A stretch of 64,000 bases of DNA from assembly GCA_977006965.1 (NCBI GenBank), contig OZ345380.1:1922001-1986000 (forward strand), written 5' to 3'. Position 1 is the stretch's first letter; every line of letters begins with the position of its first letter. Position numbers and translations under genes: made by a program. Below, piece after piece: positions 33,673-44,714 of this stretch. The stretch comes from Phymatolithon calcareum. Lineage: Eukaryota > Rhodophyta > Florideophyceae > Hapalidiales. Under the pieces are notes generated by a model that did not search any database, was not told the origin of the DNA, and was given only the letters and a program-made list of their open reading frames with translations.

Positions 33673-34066
33673 TCCAATGAGCACCTCCACGCTTATCGAG
33701 TTCACCGGCCAATGTGGGAAAGATGCCATCGAAGACGTGATAAATGGCCTCGCAAACGACAGACTCTCCAAAGAGGAAAGCGGCTGGACTAAGCGAGCAC
33801 TCGAAGAGCTCCTAACCATGTTTCAGGCTGTAGACAAGTAAGGACTGGCCGCAACCACAGCGTGCCACAGGACAGAGGAGTAATTTTCCCCTCGAGGTCC
33901 TGAAGGAGACCAGAGGTGGGTTTTGTAGTCCACTGAATTGTGTTACACCAACAAGAAAAGAAACCATTCCATAGACAGAATCCAGAAAAAACCTCTTGGC
34001 ACTAGGAGAGTTGCCCCAAGCGTCAGCAGAAGCGTTGGTAACTTTTAAATAAAAATCTACCTTTTC
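33673..34066 (+). mobile_element. 5'-truncated LINE D copy with 14-bp TSD
   Basis: The coding tail (GWTKRALEELLTMFQAVDK, stop at 33839) is followed by about 225 bp of 3' UTR: GACCAGAGGTGGGTTTTG, AGTTGCCCCAAGCGTCAGCAG, GTTGGTAACTTTTAAATAAAAATCTACC. A 14-bp direct repeat TATTCCCATCGACA flanks it (33659-33672, 34067-34080). This is the best copy for defining where the family D ORF ends. Confidence 0.92.
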
Positions 34067-34080
34067 TATTCCCATCGACA

Positions 34081-34814
34081 TTGGAGCAAGGCTTTATAGA
34101 TTGTAGATGTGGGTGCATACCAAGCGTTCGCCCAACAAGGAGCAAGGGCGACACATAACGGGAGAGAGCCATAATTACTTAGCAAATATCATGGCTAGCT
34201 ATGGTAAGGCCAGAAACCCATAATTGTATGGCATTTACTGACCCAATCAGGACACAAGACTGGATTGCGTGGATAAGATAATTGATAGAATTAGGGTATT
34301 GTAAAAGGCTATAAAAGCCAGCCCTTCCAGCCTCTCATTGAGGAGGAGAGGCATCGGGCTTTTGAGAAGCATGAGTTGTGGTTAAGGACTCTCTCACCTC
34401 AGTTCTTTTGCAGGGCTTAGTGGGGAGATACTTGAGCAGCATATGTGTAGGGTATATAAGAGAGAAGGGGGGAGGAATCAGTCAGGAGAGAAAAAGGGAG
34501 GACCGGGGCCAGTTGGTTGCTGATGAGTAAACTTACACATTTCTATTGCTAACAAGGTCGCAGTTTTGGTAGTATCCTCACGTGTTTGCCCGGGAAAAGA
34601 ATCTTGAGACTTAGCGCATCCGGAAACTGCAGAGGCTTTATTAAGAGCGAGACGGTGCCGCTCGATAAGGCAGTCTACTCAGCATTTTCTTTAGCAGGAA
34701 GGCCTCAGTGCAAAGTCACAGGTTTACAGATCTGCTTTTGTAAGCCTCAAGCTTCCAAAGTGATCCTCAAGCTTCCAAAGATGCGATAATATACTCGATT
34801 CTAAAATTCCCCCT
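34081..34814. other. Possible solo LTR and unassigned sequence
   Basis: From about 34101 (TGTAGATGTGGGTGCATACC) to about 34565 (...GCTAACAAGGTCGCA) the sequence looks like an LTR: it has a CTATAAAAG TATA box near 34310, a pyrimidine/purine-rich leader, TG...CA limits, and a TGGTAGTATCC reminiscent of a 3'-end primer site just after. I found no matching TSD or second copy, so this is tentative. At 34747-34782 an 18-bp unit (CTCAAGCTTCCAAAG) is repeated in tandem. Confidence 0.35.
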
Positions 34815-36075
34815 AGCGCGAGCGCGCCAACGGTCTCATATTTCGAGAAACCGCAGTGACTCAGTACTCAAGTGCCTTCGACGTGAACCTCATGTACCAT
34901 GATTGGGGATATAAGTTGATATATTTTAAAAGCTCCCAAAGCCTCAATTTGAGTAACAGGGCAGTGTCTCGCTGTATTCCATACTCATCTCTCTACTATC
35001 CGTCTAATGTCTCCTGAATCCGAATTTCTCTCCCTGTGAGGGCCCTGAAAATGACTCTCAGGCATCTCAACCGCGCAGTTCTGTTCTTTATATATAGCAT
35101 TCCTGATAGGTCTTTCGGTACACCGATAGGGATTTTAACTGTCCGGCCCTCTTCTTCCAACGACCAGACTTTGGCTTTTGCTTGTAGACGTCGCGTTTTT
35201 CACACCATACCTTCTTCCGCTGGTTTCAGAGCTCAGGAACTTCCTCCGTCTTACCAAGATTAAGGCGAACCTTTCAGCCTGGTGCATTATCCTCATCTGT
35301 GAGTTGGCGAGACGGCAGAGCACTCGCGTCCTCTCCCTTCGACACTCGGCATATTTTCCGAAAACGTATCTGTAGAAAAGACCTTCTGCTGCTTCAATTG
35401 CCGATAGTAATCGTTTCGTGATCGGGGTCAGGTGAATGGAATACTCCCACTTGGGGAGAATCAACGACTTAAAAATCCTGATGCACGTGGCATGATTGGT
35501 TCTATAAGATTCCATTGTTTCCGCACCATCTCCGCGAACATACGCGGATGGCCGTCAAACAAGTATATGCAAATGCTGCCGTTCGTGAGCCATGTGATTG
35601 TGCTGCCGCGCGATATCGGTAAAGGTGAGAATTCCTGAAACAATTGCAATGCTGCAAAATCTTCGATGTGGAATGAGGATCCAGAAGCCCAAGCCGCCGG
35701 CGATATATGTCAGACCACTTCTTGGCCGCACAGGAACAAATTTCCGACTACTCCGACCAGGAATGGATTTTACGATTCGTGTCGAGTGTGCCGCCATCTT
35801 CGTCGCACAGGATAAGGGGCTGTTTCGAGGCAGTTGGGGACATTGCGTAGGCATGTTCTCCACCGTCGTCGTAGACCTCGGGTCATCCAGGGGCCTGCTT
35901 TACCGAGACTAAATACGTTTCGCTGCTTCGTGGCTCTGGTGTTGGCCGTTGTTGGATTTCTTCACGGTTGCAAATTATCACCCTTCGTCCTACTTCACGG
36001 AGAGAAGTTCACCATGATTTAAGCCGCAGCCAAATTCTTGTGGTTCTTCTACGAAACTGAAATCCGCTCACACCT
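34815..36075 (-). mobile_element. RNase H LINE (family F) copy 2, decayed and split
   Basis: Matches the minus-strand copy 1 at 58455-58949 and 63574-63790. The segment 34815-34906 equals the IPSHCGVPKNEAA region, 35500-35870 the central RNase H, and 35870-36075 the Tudor-like insert (VYDDGGEHAY, LNHGE.LSVK). A different LINE fragment (34907-35490) splits it. Many stops are present, several at Trp codons of copy 1 (TGG to TAG or TGA). Confidence 0.82.
34907..35490 (-). mobile_element. LINE fragment inserted in family F copy 2, 9-bp TSD
   Basis: The minus frame reads FKSLILPKWEYSIHLTPITKRLLSAIEAAEGLFYRYVFG, homologous to the QPRWEYA region of other LINEs here. Its 3' end is A/T-rich (TTTTAAAATATATCAACTTATATCC reversed region). 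CATGATTGG flanks it (34898-34906, 35491-35499) and the interrupted family F sequence resumes exactly. Confidence 0.85.
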
Positions 36076-37022
36076 CAATATTATCTGGTTGAATTGCGTT
36101 GCGCTACAAAACAAAAGCCCATGTCGCTGTGCGCTTGATGAGCTTCAAAATATCATCGTCAGAATGTGGGCTCATAGGGCAGGCAGGAGAGTGAACCAGA
36201 ATTTAAGATCATTAGATTCGCATTGGAGCCGTTCCAAAATATTGATTTCGTGAATTCCGGTGTTTTCAATATGGGCTGACTTCAGCGAATACACTCCGTG
36301 GATTCTCGGTACTGCACAAAGTGTAGTAGTTGCTTATCTTGCAATCCCCAATCGTCTGATTCTTTTCTATTGATTTTTGGGCACTCACGCGAAAATCAAG
36401 GCTCGACTTTCATGGATTCCAGAAAGAATGTGTCCGACATTCTTGTCGGCAGAGATTCCAAAAAGATTGGCAAGACTATCAACAATGAAAAACCCGAGAG
36501 AACGGCTTCCAATGGCAAAGATGATAAGTTAATGACGTTGTTGTCTGACAGACTCGATGAACTTCGTATCCAGAAGGCTCACGGGGAGGCTCCTATGGCG
36601 AGGGAGCAGAAATTCAAAATGGAGCTTGCGCAATCGCGCGCGGTAAGTGCCGCGAAGTAGGCTGCGAGGGAGTACCAACTTGCTGAAGAAAAGATACATG
36701 TCTGCAAGGGATCGACAGCGGGAAGGTTTCATGGAACGAAATCAGAGAGCGCTCAACAGAAATGATTCACTTTAGCCGAATTGCTTTGACCGGTACCTGG
36801 AAATGGAGTGAAGGACGTCTTGATAAGATTTTGGATAACAACTGAGATACCATAATCGACATTCTATAATCCTTTCAATCTAATTATGAAGAAAATACTG
36901 CTACTTTTGGTGAGCACTTCTGTTTGATAACACAGATTGTGCCGGGTGATTCGGAGCTGTACGAGCGCCAAGAGGTACATCTCTAATTGAACAGCTGTAC
37001 ATTCCAAAGTGATTCCAAAAAG
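36076..37022. other. Unassigned interval with a lysine-rich coiled-coil-like remnant
   Basis: On plus, 36412-36657 reads a charged helical stretch (DDKLMTLLSDRLDELRIQKAHG, AREQKFKMELAQSRAVSAAK) and continues past a TAG into AAREYQLAEEKIHVCKGSTAG, so it looks like a broken coding region. The family is unknown; a transposon-associated SANT-type C-terminus is one guess. Nothing else is named. Confidence 0.35.
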
Positions 37023-39236
37023 TTATTTTTCTTCTTCGGGATTCCCGCCTTGAGCCTGATTTTTCTCTTCCCAGTTCCAAACAGGGAGATATGGAATGCT
37101 TTGTATCGGCACAGGGCTTCTATCGATGGGACAGAGCGGAGCGGACTCTCTCCGCAGATACGGTAAAAGACACTCGCTATGAAACACATGCATGCATGGA
37201 AGCCTAACAACCTCATCGCCTGCCTTAATTTCATGCAAGTCGATCACACAAAGAAGATCTTTCTCAGAGTTTTCACCTAGCGGAGTAGACATTTTTTCGC
37301 TCAAATCCTGCGCCGCGATTGCACCTTGTGCCCTTGTACAAATTTCACCCCAAGCGTTGGCCATGGCCGTGACCGACCGCAGCATTACACGTAGATCATC
37401 TCGCACCTTTCTTAGAGCAGTGTGGCCCGAATCAGACGTTTGCAAACGGGAATCGAGAATATTAAGCATATCACCCTCTCCCCGGGTTAGAACGCGAAGA
37501 GCCAACCCTACTTCCTTCTCAATAAAGCGCATACCAAGGGACTGTGGAACTGTGCTTCCATTGAAGCCTGGCATATTAAATCTTGATCCGCTAAGACGAA
37601 TAGGGTCCAAATGAGGAAGATATGGGGTTCCCATTGAACTGGCCATCCCTGAGACCCAATTGCGACTGGACCTGTGCGACGCTTGTGAACTCTGACTATC
37701 ACGGTTTTCATTGACAAAAGTATTTCGATCGTCACGGACTGAATATCGCCGATAACCCTGTGAAGCGGTTCGTGACTCCCCCAGTCGCTCGTCGTGACTT
37801 CGTTCAAAACTTGTCTTACCGTGCACAGTACTCTGTGAACCAGTCCTTGGACGTCTCTGCCCTTCCTCAAAAGGACTTAATTCCACGAGCTCCTCGTTCC
37901 TCAGAGGGCTAAGCTCTGTTTCTGAGACATGCTGAGATAGTCCCCGTCTATTCCGAAAAGGATCATGTCGCATGGGACCAGCATCTGGGTGAGAAGCAGC
38001 TCCAGCATCTGGCCGACCACCCCGCGCGAGTGCCTCAACGCCCATTCGCGTTTGAAGCGAATTTCGGCCATTTTGAAAGAAGAACATAGCTGAGGGAGCA
38101 CCTCTTGCGTTGCGCTCAGACTGGATTGCATCCAAAGTCATATGCGGTCTTGCGGGAGTACGGAAACAACCTCCGTCTTCCGCAAAACGATACTCAATTG
38201 ATTCAGAGGTGGAGGTTGCGTTCCACAGAGTTCTAGGGTTGAAGCGATGCGCTTCGTTCACATCCAAAGCCTCATTTCTGACACTTGTTCTTCCAGAACT
38301 TTCCCGGCTCCTTGTGCGAATGGCGCAATAATCAATTAAGTCCTCGTCCCTCACCAACGTTTGAAGCCCTCGAGTGCGCGCACTACTCGCATTGAATGCC
38401 TCTTCTGCAGTCACATACCGCCGACTGTTTGCAATTACAGGATTTAAAGAACTCACAAGATCATCAGTTGAGGCTTGGGTGGTGGCAACATGACTTTCAT
38501 GCAGGGGCCTGTAGCGTCCGTTTCCAAAGACAGTCACACCGTCATCTTCGACGCGTCCAGGATGCAAAGGTTCGGAAAGGGACTCTTGTCGTTCATTCAG
38601 AGCATCATCCGCATTCCGCCTCATATGTTCATTCGTCCCACTGAAAAAATCTCTCTCTTCACGATTGATATTTAATGCACCTTCGTCCATCAAGGCTCGA
38701 GCGCGGACAAAAAGCATGTCCGTCGGCGGCCTTCCATATCCATTATCAAAACTGGGTGCATCATTTTGTCTCCGGTATGGCGGACTTGCAGTCGAACCGG
38801 AAGCAACATGTCTCGGACGCCGGGACGAAACATTTCCACCAACAGTGCCCAGTGAATCATCACAGGCGATCCATCCGCGACGTGTACGCTCTCCAGTCGG
38901 CAATCCTGCTTCATCTAAGGGCACTCGCGCGCGGGTACTGACTTCAGCAAATCCTTGCGCGATACGTCTAGTGTTGATGACGTCATCCCACGAGGACGTC
39001 GAAGGGTTTTCGACAGGAAGGGAGTTCAAAGAAGACATCTCCCTTTCGTGATGCTCAGAAAAAGCACGGTTTCCGCGGGTGCTCATATCAGGAGCTGTTA
39101 GAGCGATCGACGGCGCTTGTCGCGACCCAAGTAGATTGTTGGACTCGGACAGAGTGAGCGCCTGCAGCTCATCGCATAGACTCTGCGCTGCGCGCGCGAC
39201 ATCTTCGTGATCGGGCATTTCAGGAATCGTTGCCAT
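37023..39236 (-). CDS. Large disordered protein with a C-terminal variant RING-H2 domain
   Basis: 737 aa from ATG 39236, one uninterrupted frame. Residues 1 to about 560 are polar, Ser/Arg/Asp-rich and probably disordered. About 570-650 is more ordered and helical (SLGMRFIEKEVGLALRVL, LRVMLRSVTAMANAWGEI). A RING lies at about 662-703: LCVIDLHEIKAGDEVVRLPCMHVFHSECLL...LCPIDRSPVP. The central ligands C-x-H-x2-H-x2-C fit RING-H2, but both outer pairs that are normally CxxC read CxxD (CVID, CPID). Asp as the last ligand is known from Rbx1; two Asp positions are unusual. The likely role is an E3 ubiquitin ligase, if metal binding is kept. No membrane segment or signal peptide is seen. The uninterrupted frame among decayed retroelements argues for a real gene. 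Confidence 0.85.
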   Translation of the reverse strand: MATIPEMPDHEDVARAAQSLCDELQALTLSESNNLLGSRQAPSIALTAPDMSTRGNRAFSEHHEREMSSLNSLPVENPSTSSWDDVINTRRIAQGFAEVSTRARVPLDEAGLPTGERTRRGWIACDDSLGTVGGNVSSRRPRHVASGSTASPPYRRQNDAPSFDNGYGRPPTDMLFVRARALMDEGALNINREERDFFSGTNEHMRRNADDALNERQESLSEPLHPGRVEDDGVTVFGNGRYRPLHESHVATTQASTDDLVSSLNPVIANSRRYVTAEEAFNASSARTRGLQTLVRDEDLIDYCAIRTRSRESSGRTSVRNEALDVNEAHRFNPRTLWNATSTSESIEYRFAEDGGCFRTPARPHMTLDAIQSERNARGAPSAMFFFQNGRNSLQTRMGVEALARGGRPDAGAASHPDAGPMRHDPFRNRRGLSQHVSETELSPLRNEELVELSPFEEGQRRPRTGSQSTVHGKTSFERSHDERLGESRTASQGYRRYSVRDDRNTFVNENRDSQSSQASHRSSRNWVSGMASSMGTPYLPHLDPIRLSGSRFNMPGFNGSTVPQSLGMRFIEKEVGLALRVLTRGEGDMLNILDSRLQTSDSGHTALRKVRDDLRVMLRSVTAMANAWGEICTRAQGAIAAQDLSEKMSTPLGENSEKDLLCVIDLHEIKAGDEVVRLPCMHVFHSECLLPYLRRESAPLCPIDRSPVPIQSIPYLPVWNWEEKNQAQGGNPEEEK

Positions 39237-41575
39237 TCGCGTTCGGCATTGCGAAGCTGCGTTGGTGCGGTCGCGAAATGAGATGGGATTGTGTAGCCTG
39301 GCTTCTGATTAAGAGTGGAGCGCTCCAGCGCATCAACCAGCACTGCACACGTGTTCAGCGAGATCGTTCTGTACACGTAGTACATATTTCTATTGCGTGT
39401 TTGTATTTCTCTGGATCCTGTATGTTAGAAGCTCATCTCATCGAAGCTGTATCCATGCGAAGCCGTTTTAATTTGCGATTACGCGCAGAGTTGGGCATTC
39501 GGTTCATGAGACGAATTTTGTGCGGGCAAGCAGAAAGTTCCGGAGTCAAAATTTTTAGAAAGTCCGTGAAGTTGAACGGTGGTCGCCGAAAAGCATACCC
39601 AAGCCTATTTTACCTAATAAGCCAACGAAACTCGAGGCAACAAATTCAGGTCTTTGTGTACACCAATTAAAGTTCTATCGCGAGTACTTGCCAGTTTGGA
39701 AGGAAGTAGGCTAATCCATACTGTACATAAATCACGTTCGCATTCCGCCACGTCTCCTCGAGCTCACCAGCCCCACGTCAAGCAAGCAGCTAAATCGGAT
39801 TCATCTATACGTCAATATGTCTGGACGCGCCAAACGAGGCAGGACGCGGAAGGGTCGCTTACTGCCATCATAAGCTTCTTCGCCGCAACGTCGATGACAC
39901 CCGCCAAATTGCACGCCGTGGTGGTGCGAAGCGATTTTTCTCCCTCGCTCAATAAGAAACGTGCAATTTGCTCAAGGCCTCATCCATGATGCCGCTAGGA
40001 CATAGAAGAAAATGACATGGCCAATCGCCGTGCATTTTGGCTTTCGCGTCCACAGTAGCTCAGAAAGTGAGTCAAAGTCACAAAGTCTGATTGCACTGTC
40101 GATGATCGCGATTGCCGTATTTTCTAGAGTCTAGAGTCAATATCCACTCGAAGAGCTGTTTCGATGCATCTGTTCTTTTTAACCCTCTCGTACTGCAAAA
40201 AATGAGGTTTATCGAGACAGACTACAATAATTTTACTGTGAGGCTCCCGCTCATCGCAATAATTCGTTGAGCATTTTTCATCCTTCGTCACGTACATAGG
40301 TCCCTAGTGACAAGGTTTAGGGTGATTTGGTGACCCGTTCGCGAAGCTACAAGCAAAGAGGTCAGGTGATGTAGAGGGGTCACATGTTCGGCTACGGATC
40401 TCATTTCATCCTGGAAGTATTCGTCACCGCTATACCTCACGCTTTTTCTTTTTCCGCAACCCTCGAGAAACAAAAAGTTTCAGGCAGTTCTTCGTCGATT
40501 AAAACCTTCTTTTCATGGCCAAAAACGGAATATTTAAGGCCCACAAGCCTTACTCGCGCTATGCAGAACTTGTCCCATATAATTGCCACGACCTTAAGAG
40601 TACTGCATAAGTAGCTGATATACTGTTAAAGCTCGGTAACTGCATGAATATCTCGAAAGGTGGCTTCTCAAACCCGAAACGGACTACCAAGCTCACCAGA
40701 TTCCGCTGGGGCACGTGGTCTTCCTGAGGTCTCCACAGAAGCAGAGCAACGGCGTTCTGCAGCCAAATTTCCAAAGGGTTACATGGATTGCACGGGGTGG
40801 ACACCTTAACAGCATAGCTCCTTCACGTATGGACTAGCCCCATCTCTCGAGAAGCAAGCCGTCAGGAGGAGGGGATCCATTCTGATGCCCAATCTGATGC
40901 CAGTGCCACATGTGCTGTGCGACACAGGCCGGCGTCAGAACTAATGATATTTCAACTTGCGGCACACGGCCAAAGAAATTATGCTCTATTTGAAAGCAAC
41001 TTTTAAGTCACTCTTTTAAAAAAGAGTTGTTTATTAAAAACTCTGAGTTGTACTCCTAAGACTGTACGGGAACTCCTTTTCGTACTTGTTCTTTCTAGGA
41101 TGTCGCCAGTTCTCTAACACAGGGACTGCACTTTTCAAAGGCGAAGAAAGCACAAGGCACGAATGGACTTGCGAGGACAGACTCTCCTTCCGTAGTCAGC
41201 TCTCCTTTCCTTTTCTTCTCGCGATAACTTGGAAGTAGTGGAGGGCCTCCGGCGGGGACGGTCCTGTATTAATTAAAATTTTCAAAGAAAGCTTATCGCA
41301 GCCCCTCCTTAGCGAGGCTCGGTGCGCAGAAAGAGAATCAGAGCTTACGACACAAGCGATGGAAGCGTCACGTTTGAAACAATTTAAGAACAAAAGACAG
41401 CTTATTGTAAAGCGATTCTATATAAACTCAACACAGCATCCCACAACGTCCAAATCTCTACGTTCAAGTTCACAGTCACACAAACACAGACAAGAAAAAA
41501 TCAGACGACATCACAACTGGACTTGTTGGCACAAGGAACCGTGGTAGTTAATGGATCACTGCATCCATTCGCGTT
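39237..41575. other. Intergenic stretch with a histone H4-like pseudogene and a LINE B 3' end
   Basis: Besides the H4-like remnant (39817-40050), about 41010-41100 on minus matches the LINE B 3' UTR (AAAACTCTGAGTTGTACTCCTAAGACTGTACGGGA compared with 30455-30510). The remaining frames are short and unrecognised. The upstream region of the RING gene (39237-39500) shows no clear TATA box. Confidence 0.45.
39817..40050 (+). pseudogene. Histone H4-like pseudogene
   Basis: From ATG 39817 the translation starts MSGRAKRGRTRKGR, like the H4 N-terminal tail. A +1 shift at about 39868 leads to HKLLRRNVDDTRQIARRGGAKRFFSLAQ, a stop, then ETCNLLK. This aligns with the H4 segment that begins RKVLRDN and runs through the ARRGGVKR core to EETRGVLK. 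Another shift gives LIHDAAR, like the VIRDAV helix. H4 is among the most conserved proteins, so this degree of change with two shifts and stops indicates a dead copy. No poly(A) tract or TSD was found to prove retroposition. Confidence 0.72.
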
Positions 41576-42286
41576 CTAGTCGGTGCCACGCCTCAGCGAA
41601 TACTTGCGTCGCATATTAGCAAAGAACTCTTCTCGCGCGGTGCGGGCCTGTTCGGACTCACTAGCTGCAGGCCGGAGGAAATGGATTGCTCCTGCAATAT
41701 CGTCCAAAGCCTGGATCATACGCCGGAGAATTTGATTTAAATCATCAGTGCCATTTGCAAGGTCCTCAAGTCGATCCCGTACGATATCCTGCAAAGCCTC
41801 GACCATACGCCGGAGAAGTTGATTATCACTTCCATTTGCATGGCTTGAGCTGGCACGAGCGCCAGAATTAGATCCAGCCGCCCCGTCCAGCTCGACCGTG
41901 GGCAGATTTACGGCTCCAGAATACTCCGAAACTTCAGTGGGTGTGGGAGTGCGACGGTCGGACTCCATTCGAGAGGGATTGCTGAGATGCGGAAATCTCA
42001 CGCGCAACATGACAGAGATTACATGAAAATCATCCCCAGGACCAGTGCGATGGTCGCTCGTGTCATCAAGAAGAATCGCAAGATACTCCTTAGTTTCCTC
42101 AAACGTTCTTGGAACGTATTCAGGATCAATAGAATGAGCTGCTAGCATGGAAGATGAAAAAAGTGAAAAAGCCTCATGAGAAAGGGGCGTGTTGTAGAGG
42201 TGTCCCGGGATATCTCCTGTTCGCTCTAAACTCGAAAGCCATGCCCTGACGAGAGCACGGCTTTCGTATACACCCCAGCGAGCCAT
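41576..42286 (-). CDS. Hypothetical protein, possible SANT/Myb-like N-terminus and internal repeat
   Basis: 236 aa from ATG 42286. The first ~60 residues (MARWGVYESRALVRAWLSSLE...) have the W...E...L...W spacing of SANT/Myb-like or trihelix DNA-binding regions. The middle is Ser/Gly-rich. The C-terminal third has two copies of a helical motif about 30 residues apart, NQLLRRMVEALQDIV and NQILRRMIQALDDIA, suggesting a self-associating coiled coil. Such proteins can be host regulators or the second protein of PIF/Harbinger transposons; no transposase is visible nearby. The ORF is intact, so I call it a gene, with unknown function. Confidence 0.6.
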   Translation of the reverse strand: MARWGVYESRALVRAWLSSLERTGDIPGHLYNTPLSHEAFSLFSSSMLAAHSIDPEYVPRTFEETKEYLAILLDDTSDHRTGPGDDFHVISVMLRVRFPHLSNPSRMESDRRTPTPTEVSEYSGAVNLPTVELDGAAGSNSGARASSSHANGSDNQLLRRMVEALQDIVRDRLEDLANGTDDLNQILRRMIQALDDIAGAIHFLRPAASESEQARTAREEFFANMRRKYSLRRGTD

Positions 42287-43494
42287 TTGCTTCGTCGGTT
42301 GTTGTATCGTAGACTCCTGCCGTGCGGAAAGGATCGAAATTTATACGGCCCATTCAATGGCAGACGTTTGCGATATCACTGCAGCAAAAGTTTTTAGACA
42401 GCACTGCACAAGAATTTTAAATTCACAAGTGCACGTGGAAGTTATTGCAAGACTGCCGTCGTCTCCCCGCCTACTTGCACATCCAGGAATTATGTATGTG
42501 GCAGATATGGAGCCTATGCTTCCGCCAGTGAACAGTAGTGCCGTATCATCCGTCGCTGTAGCATCAAAGCGGAGAAAGTGTATCGCCGTTTACCCTGATT
42601 TGTTCCACGGGAAAGCGCATGCACTGTGATATGAAGCAGACTTTCAGATCCTTCGAGCTCCAGTCTGATTGGAGCTCCTCCGTGTTTTCGTAACATTAAA
42701 TGCAATCGAACATAACGTACTACGGATGTTTTCGAGGCAGCGCTAGTAATCGGTTATTGTCTAGTTTGAGCCAAAACAGAGAACGTTTCACCGTTAGCCT
42801 CTGACGGTAATGCGGATGGACGGTTGGTGACGAAAACGGACGATTGAATTTGACAGAGACAAGTCTACTGGCGCGGATTCGAATCGTGTTGAAACATTAC
42901 CAAGCAAGTGCGAAATATATTGACGGATGTAGAAAGTACTTAAGCGACCATCGGAGGCCGTGTTGAGGACGTCACTAAGATCGACATTAAGAACCACTAG
43001 CCAACTCCAGAGGGTATCGAAAGATAAACTTCGCTTTCCAAGAAAGTCAAAAGCGCAATCACGATGTCCAGCAACCATCCATTGCTTGCCTATGGATTGA
43101 ACCGCCCCTGCGAAGCCACTACAAGCGGACGGACAGAGTTGTCGATCACGCAAGTACTATGGATGCCAAGCATTGGCCGCCGTCTCATTAAGGACCTTAA
43201 TCAATCGTTTAGTTCCTGGATGCTCACGACAGATACACTCATACTTCTGGGTGTCCTCTAACTGCGGGTGAAAACCTGATCGAGACTTATCACAGCACAA
43301 GGTTTTACTAAACTACAAACAATGGTACCTATAACGCATAAGGGACAGAGGGACCTGAACCCTCTCAAACACTTATTTATTCATGCTCAAATCTGGACCT
43401 AATAGGGCATCCTATTTTCTGGACAGAGCCTGGGCCCACAGATTAAAACTGCCAAATGTATCCATTACGGGGGAAAGTTTGCATCTAGGGCTAA
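42287..43494. other. Unassigned interval
   Basis: Several open frames up to 119 codons (42357-42629 plus, 42794-43153 minus) contain no family I recognise. No repeat or LTR is seen. Confidence 0.3.
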
Positions 43495-44565
43495 AACTTT
43501 AACTCAGTTAGCGAAGATACAAGGGCCGTAGAGGCTGAAACGCATTCCCTTGCAGTCGAAGGAGTGTTTCTGAAAAGCCCGGGGACTCAGCCCCTTAAAA
43601 GCAATCAAGATGTACAAGGCCTTGATACAGCCAAGATGGGAATATGCCATGCACCTGACGCCATGGACGACAAGAGTTCAAACAGCTATTGCAGACGTGG
43701 AGAAGACTTTTTTTGGACAAGTATTTGGTCCAATCGCAAAAAATCGAACCGCGAGACTTCGTCTTCTCTGTCGCATACATAATGCGGAAGACAGAAGATT
43801 AGTTCTAGCGTTACGAATGCTTGAACGAGCCAGAACAAGGAAAATGGGCTTGCTCGCAGTCCCAAGAGAGGAAAGAGACGTTGAGGAATTGCAATGGGTG
43901 TGTCGTGACATATCATCAATGTTACATCACGACCTATTCGAGACGGCACTAACCTATCTCAAGCAGCGAGTTTCAGCAAAATCGTTGAGGGACCTGCTCT
44001 TTAAAGACGAAGGAGAAGGCTTGGAGGCGAGTAGAAAGAGGAATATTCCTTATGATATTCCCGGGTCTACTCCCGCCATCATCAGACTACCGAAAGCACG
44101 TCACCGCCAATTGGCGATTAAATGGGCATTCGGACGTTTTCCCCCATTGAGTACCACACTTCTGGAAGACAAATTCGGTGAAATCGTAGCAACTCTCATG
44201 AACAAGCTCGAAGTGTACCTTCAAAGATATCGACTAACAGAAGAGGAGACTAGTGAGACTGAAAAGGCACTTGACAAAGTACTATTCCTCACAATCGTCT
44301 TTTATGACGACATGGAATAGACCAAGACAAAATAGAACGGCGACGCTGAGATTCCTACGAACAGGACAAGTGGACTCTAAGCTTTTCCCTCCACCTTCTC
44401 TGGAGGAGGGTTTTTGCAGCTAGGGCTACGACGATATCAACGAGCTTTTGCGGGCTTTAACGGAGCTACCAAGGTAGTAGCATCTGAAACGCATCTCCCT
44501 TACAGTCTTATGAGTGTTTCTGAGGGCGTTTAATAAATTCAAAATTCAAAAAAAAAAAAAAAAGT
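43495..44565 (+). mobile_element. LINE B fragment with ORF2 C-terminus and poly(A) tail
   Basis: The open frame 43610-44320 (236 aa) encodes the region after the RT palm: MYKALIQPRWEYAMHLTPWTTRVQTAIADVEKTFFGQVFGP, RLRLLCRIHNAEDRRLVLAL, and a C-terminal ARHRQLAIKWAFGRFPPLSTTLLEDKFGEIV. The 3' UTR of about 240 bp follows (TTTAATAAATTC) and ends in a run of about 16 A near 44564. Endonuclease and RT catalytic parts are missing, so this is a 5'-truncated copy. The unbroken 711-nt frame makes it one of the younger LINE copies. Confidence 0.85.
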
Positions 44566-44714
44566 GTTTCTGAAAACGTTCCAAATTTAAAAAAGTCAAA
44601 TCTATCCTTTCCGGACATTGCTCCTCTAGAATGGTGGCGATTGCAAACTGAATCTTACGTCGAGCTCAGCTGACTTCGCGTGACACACTATAGCGGAGTA
44701 TGTTTCCCCCACGA

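Noticed and set aside
34101-34565. Definite LTR at this position
   Set aside because: TATA box and TG...CA limits are suggestive, but no second copy or TSD was found; kept only as a tentative note.
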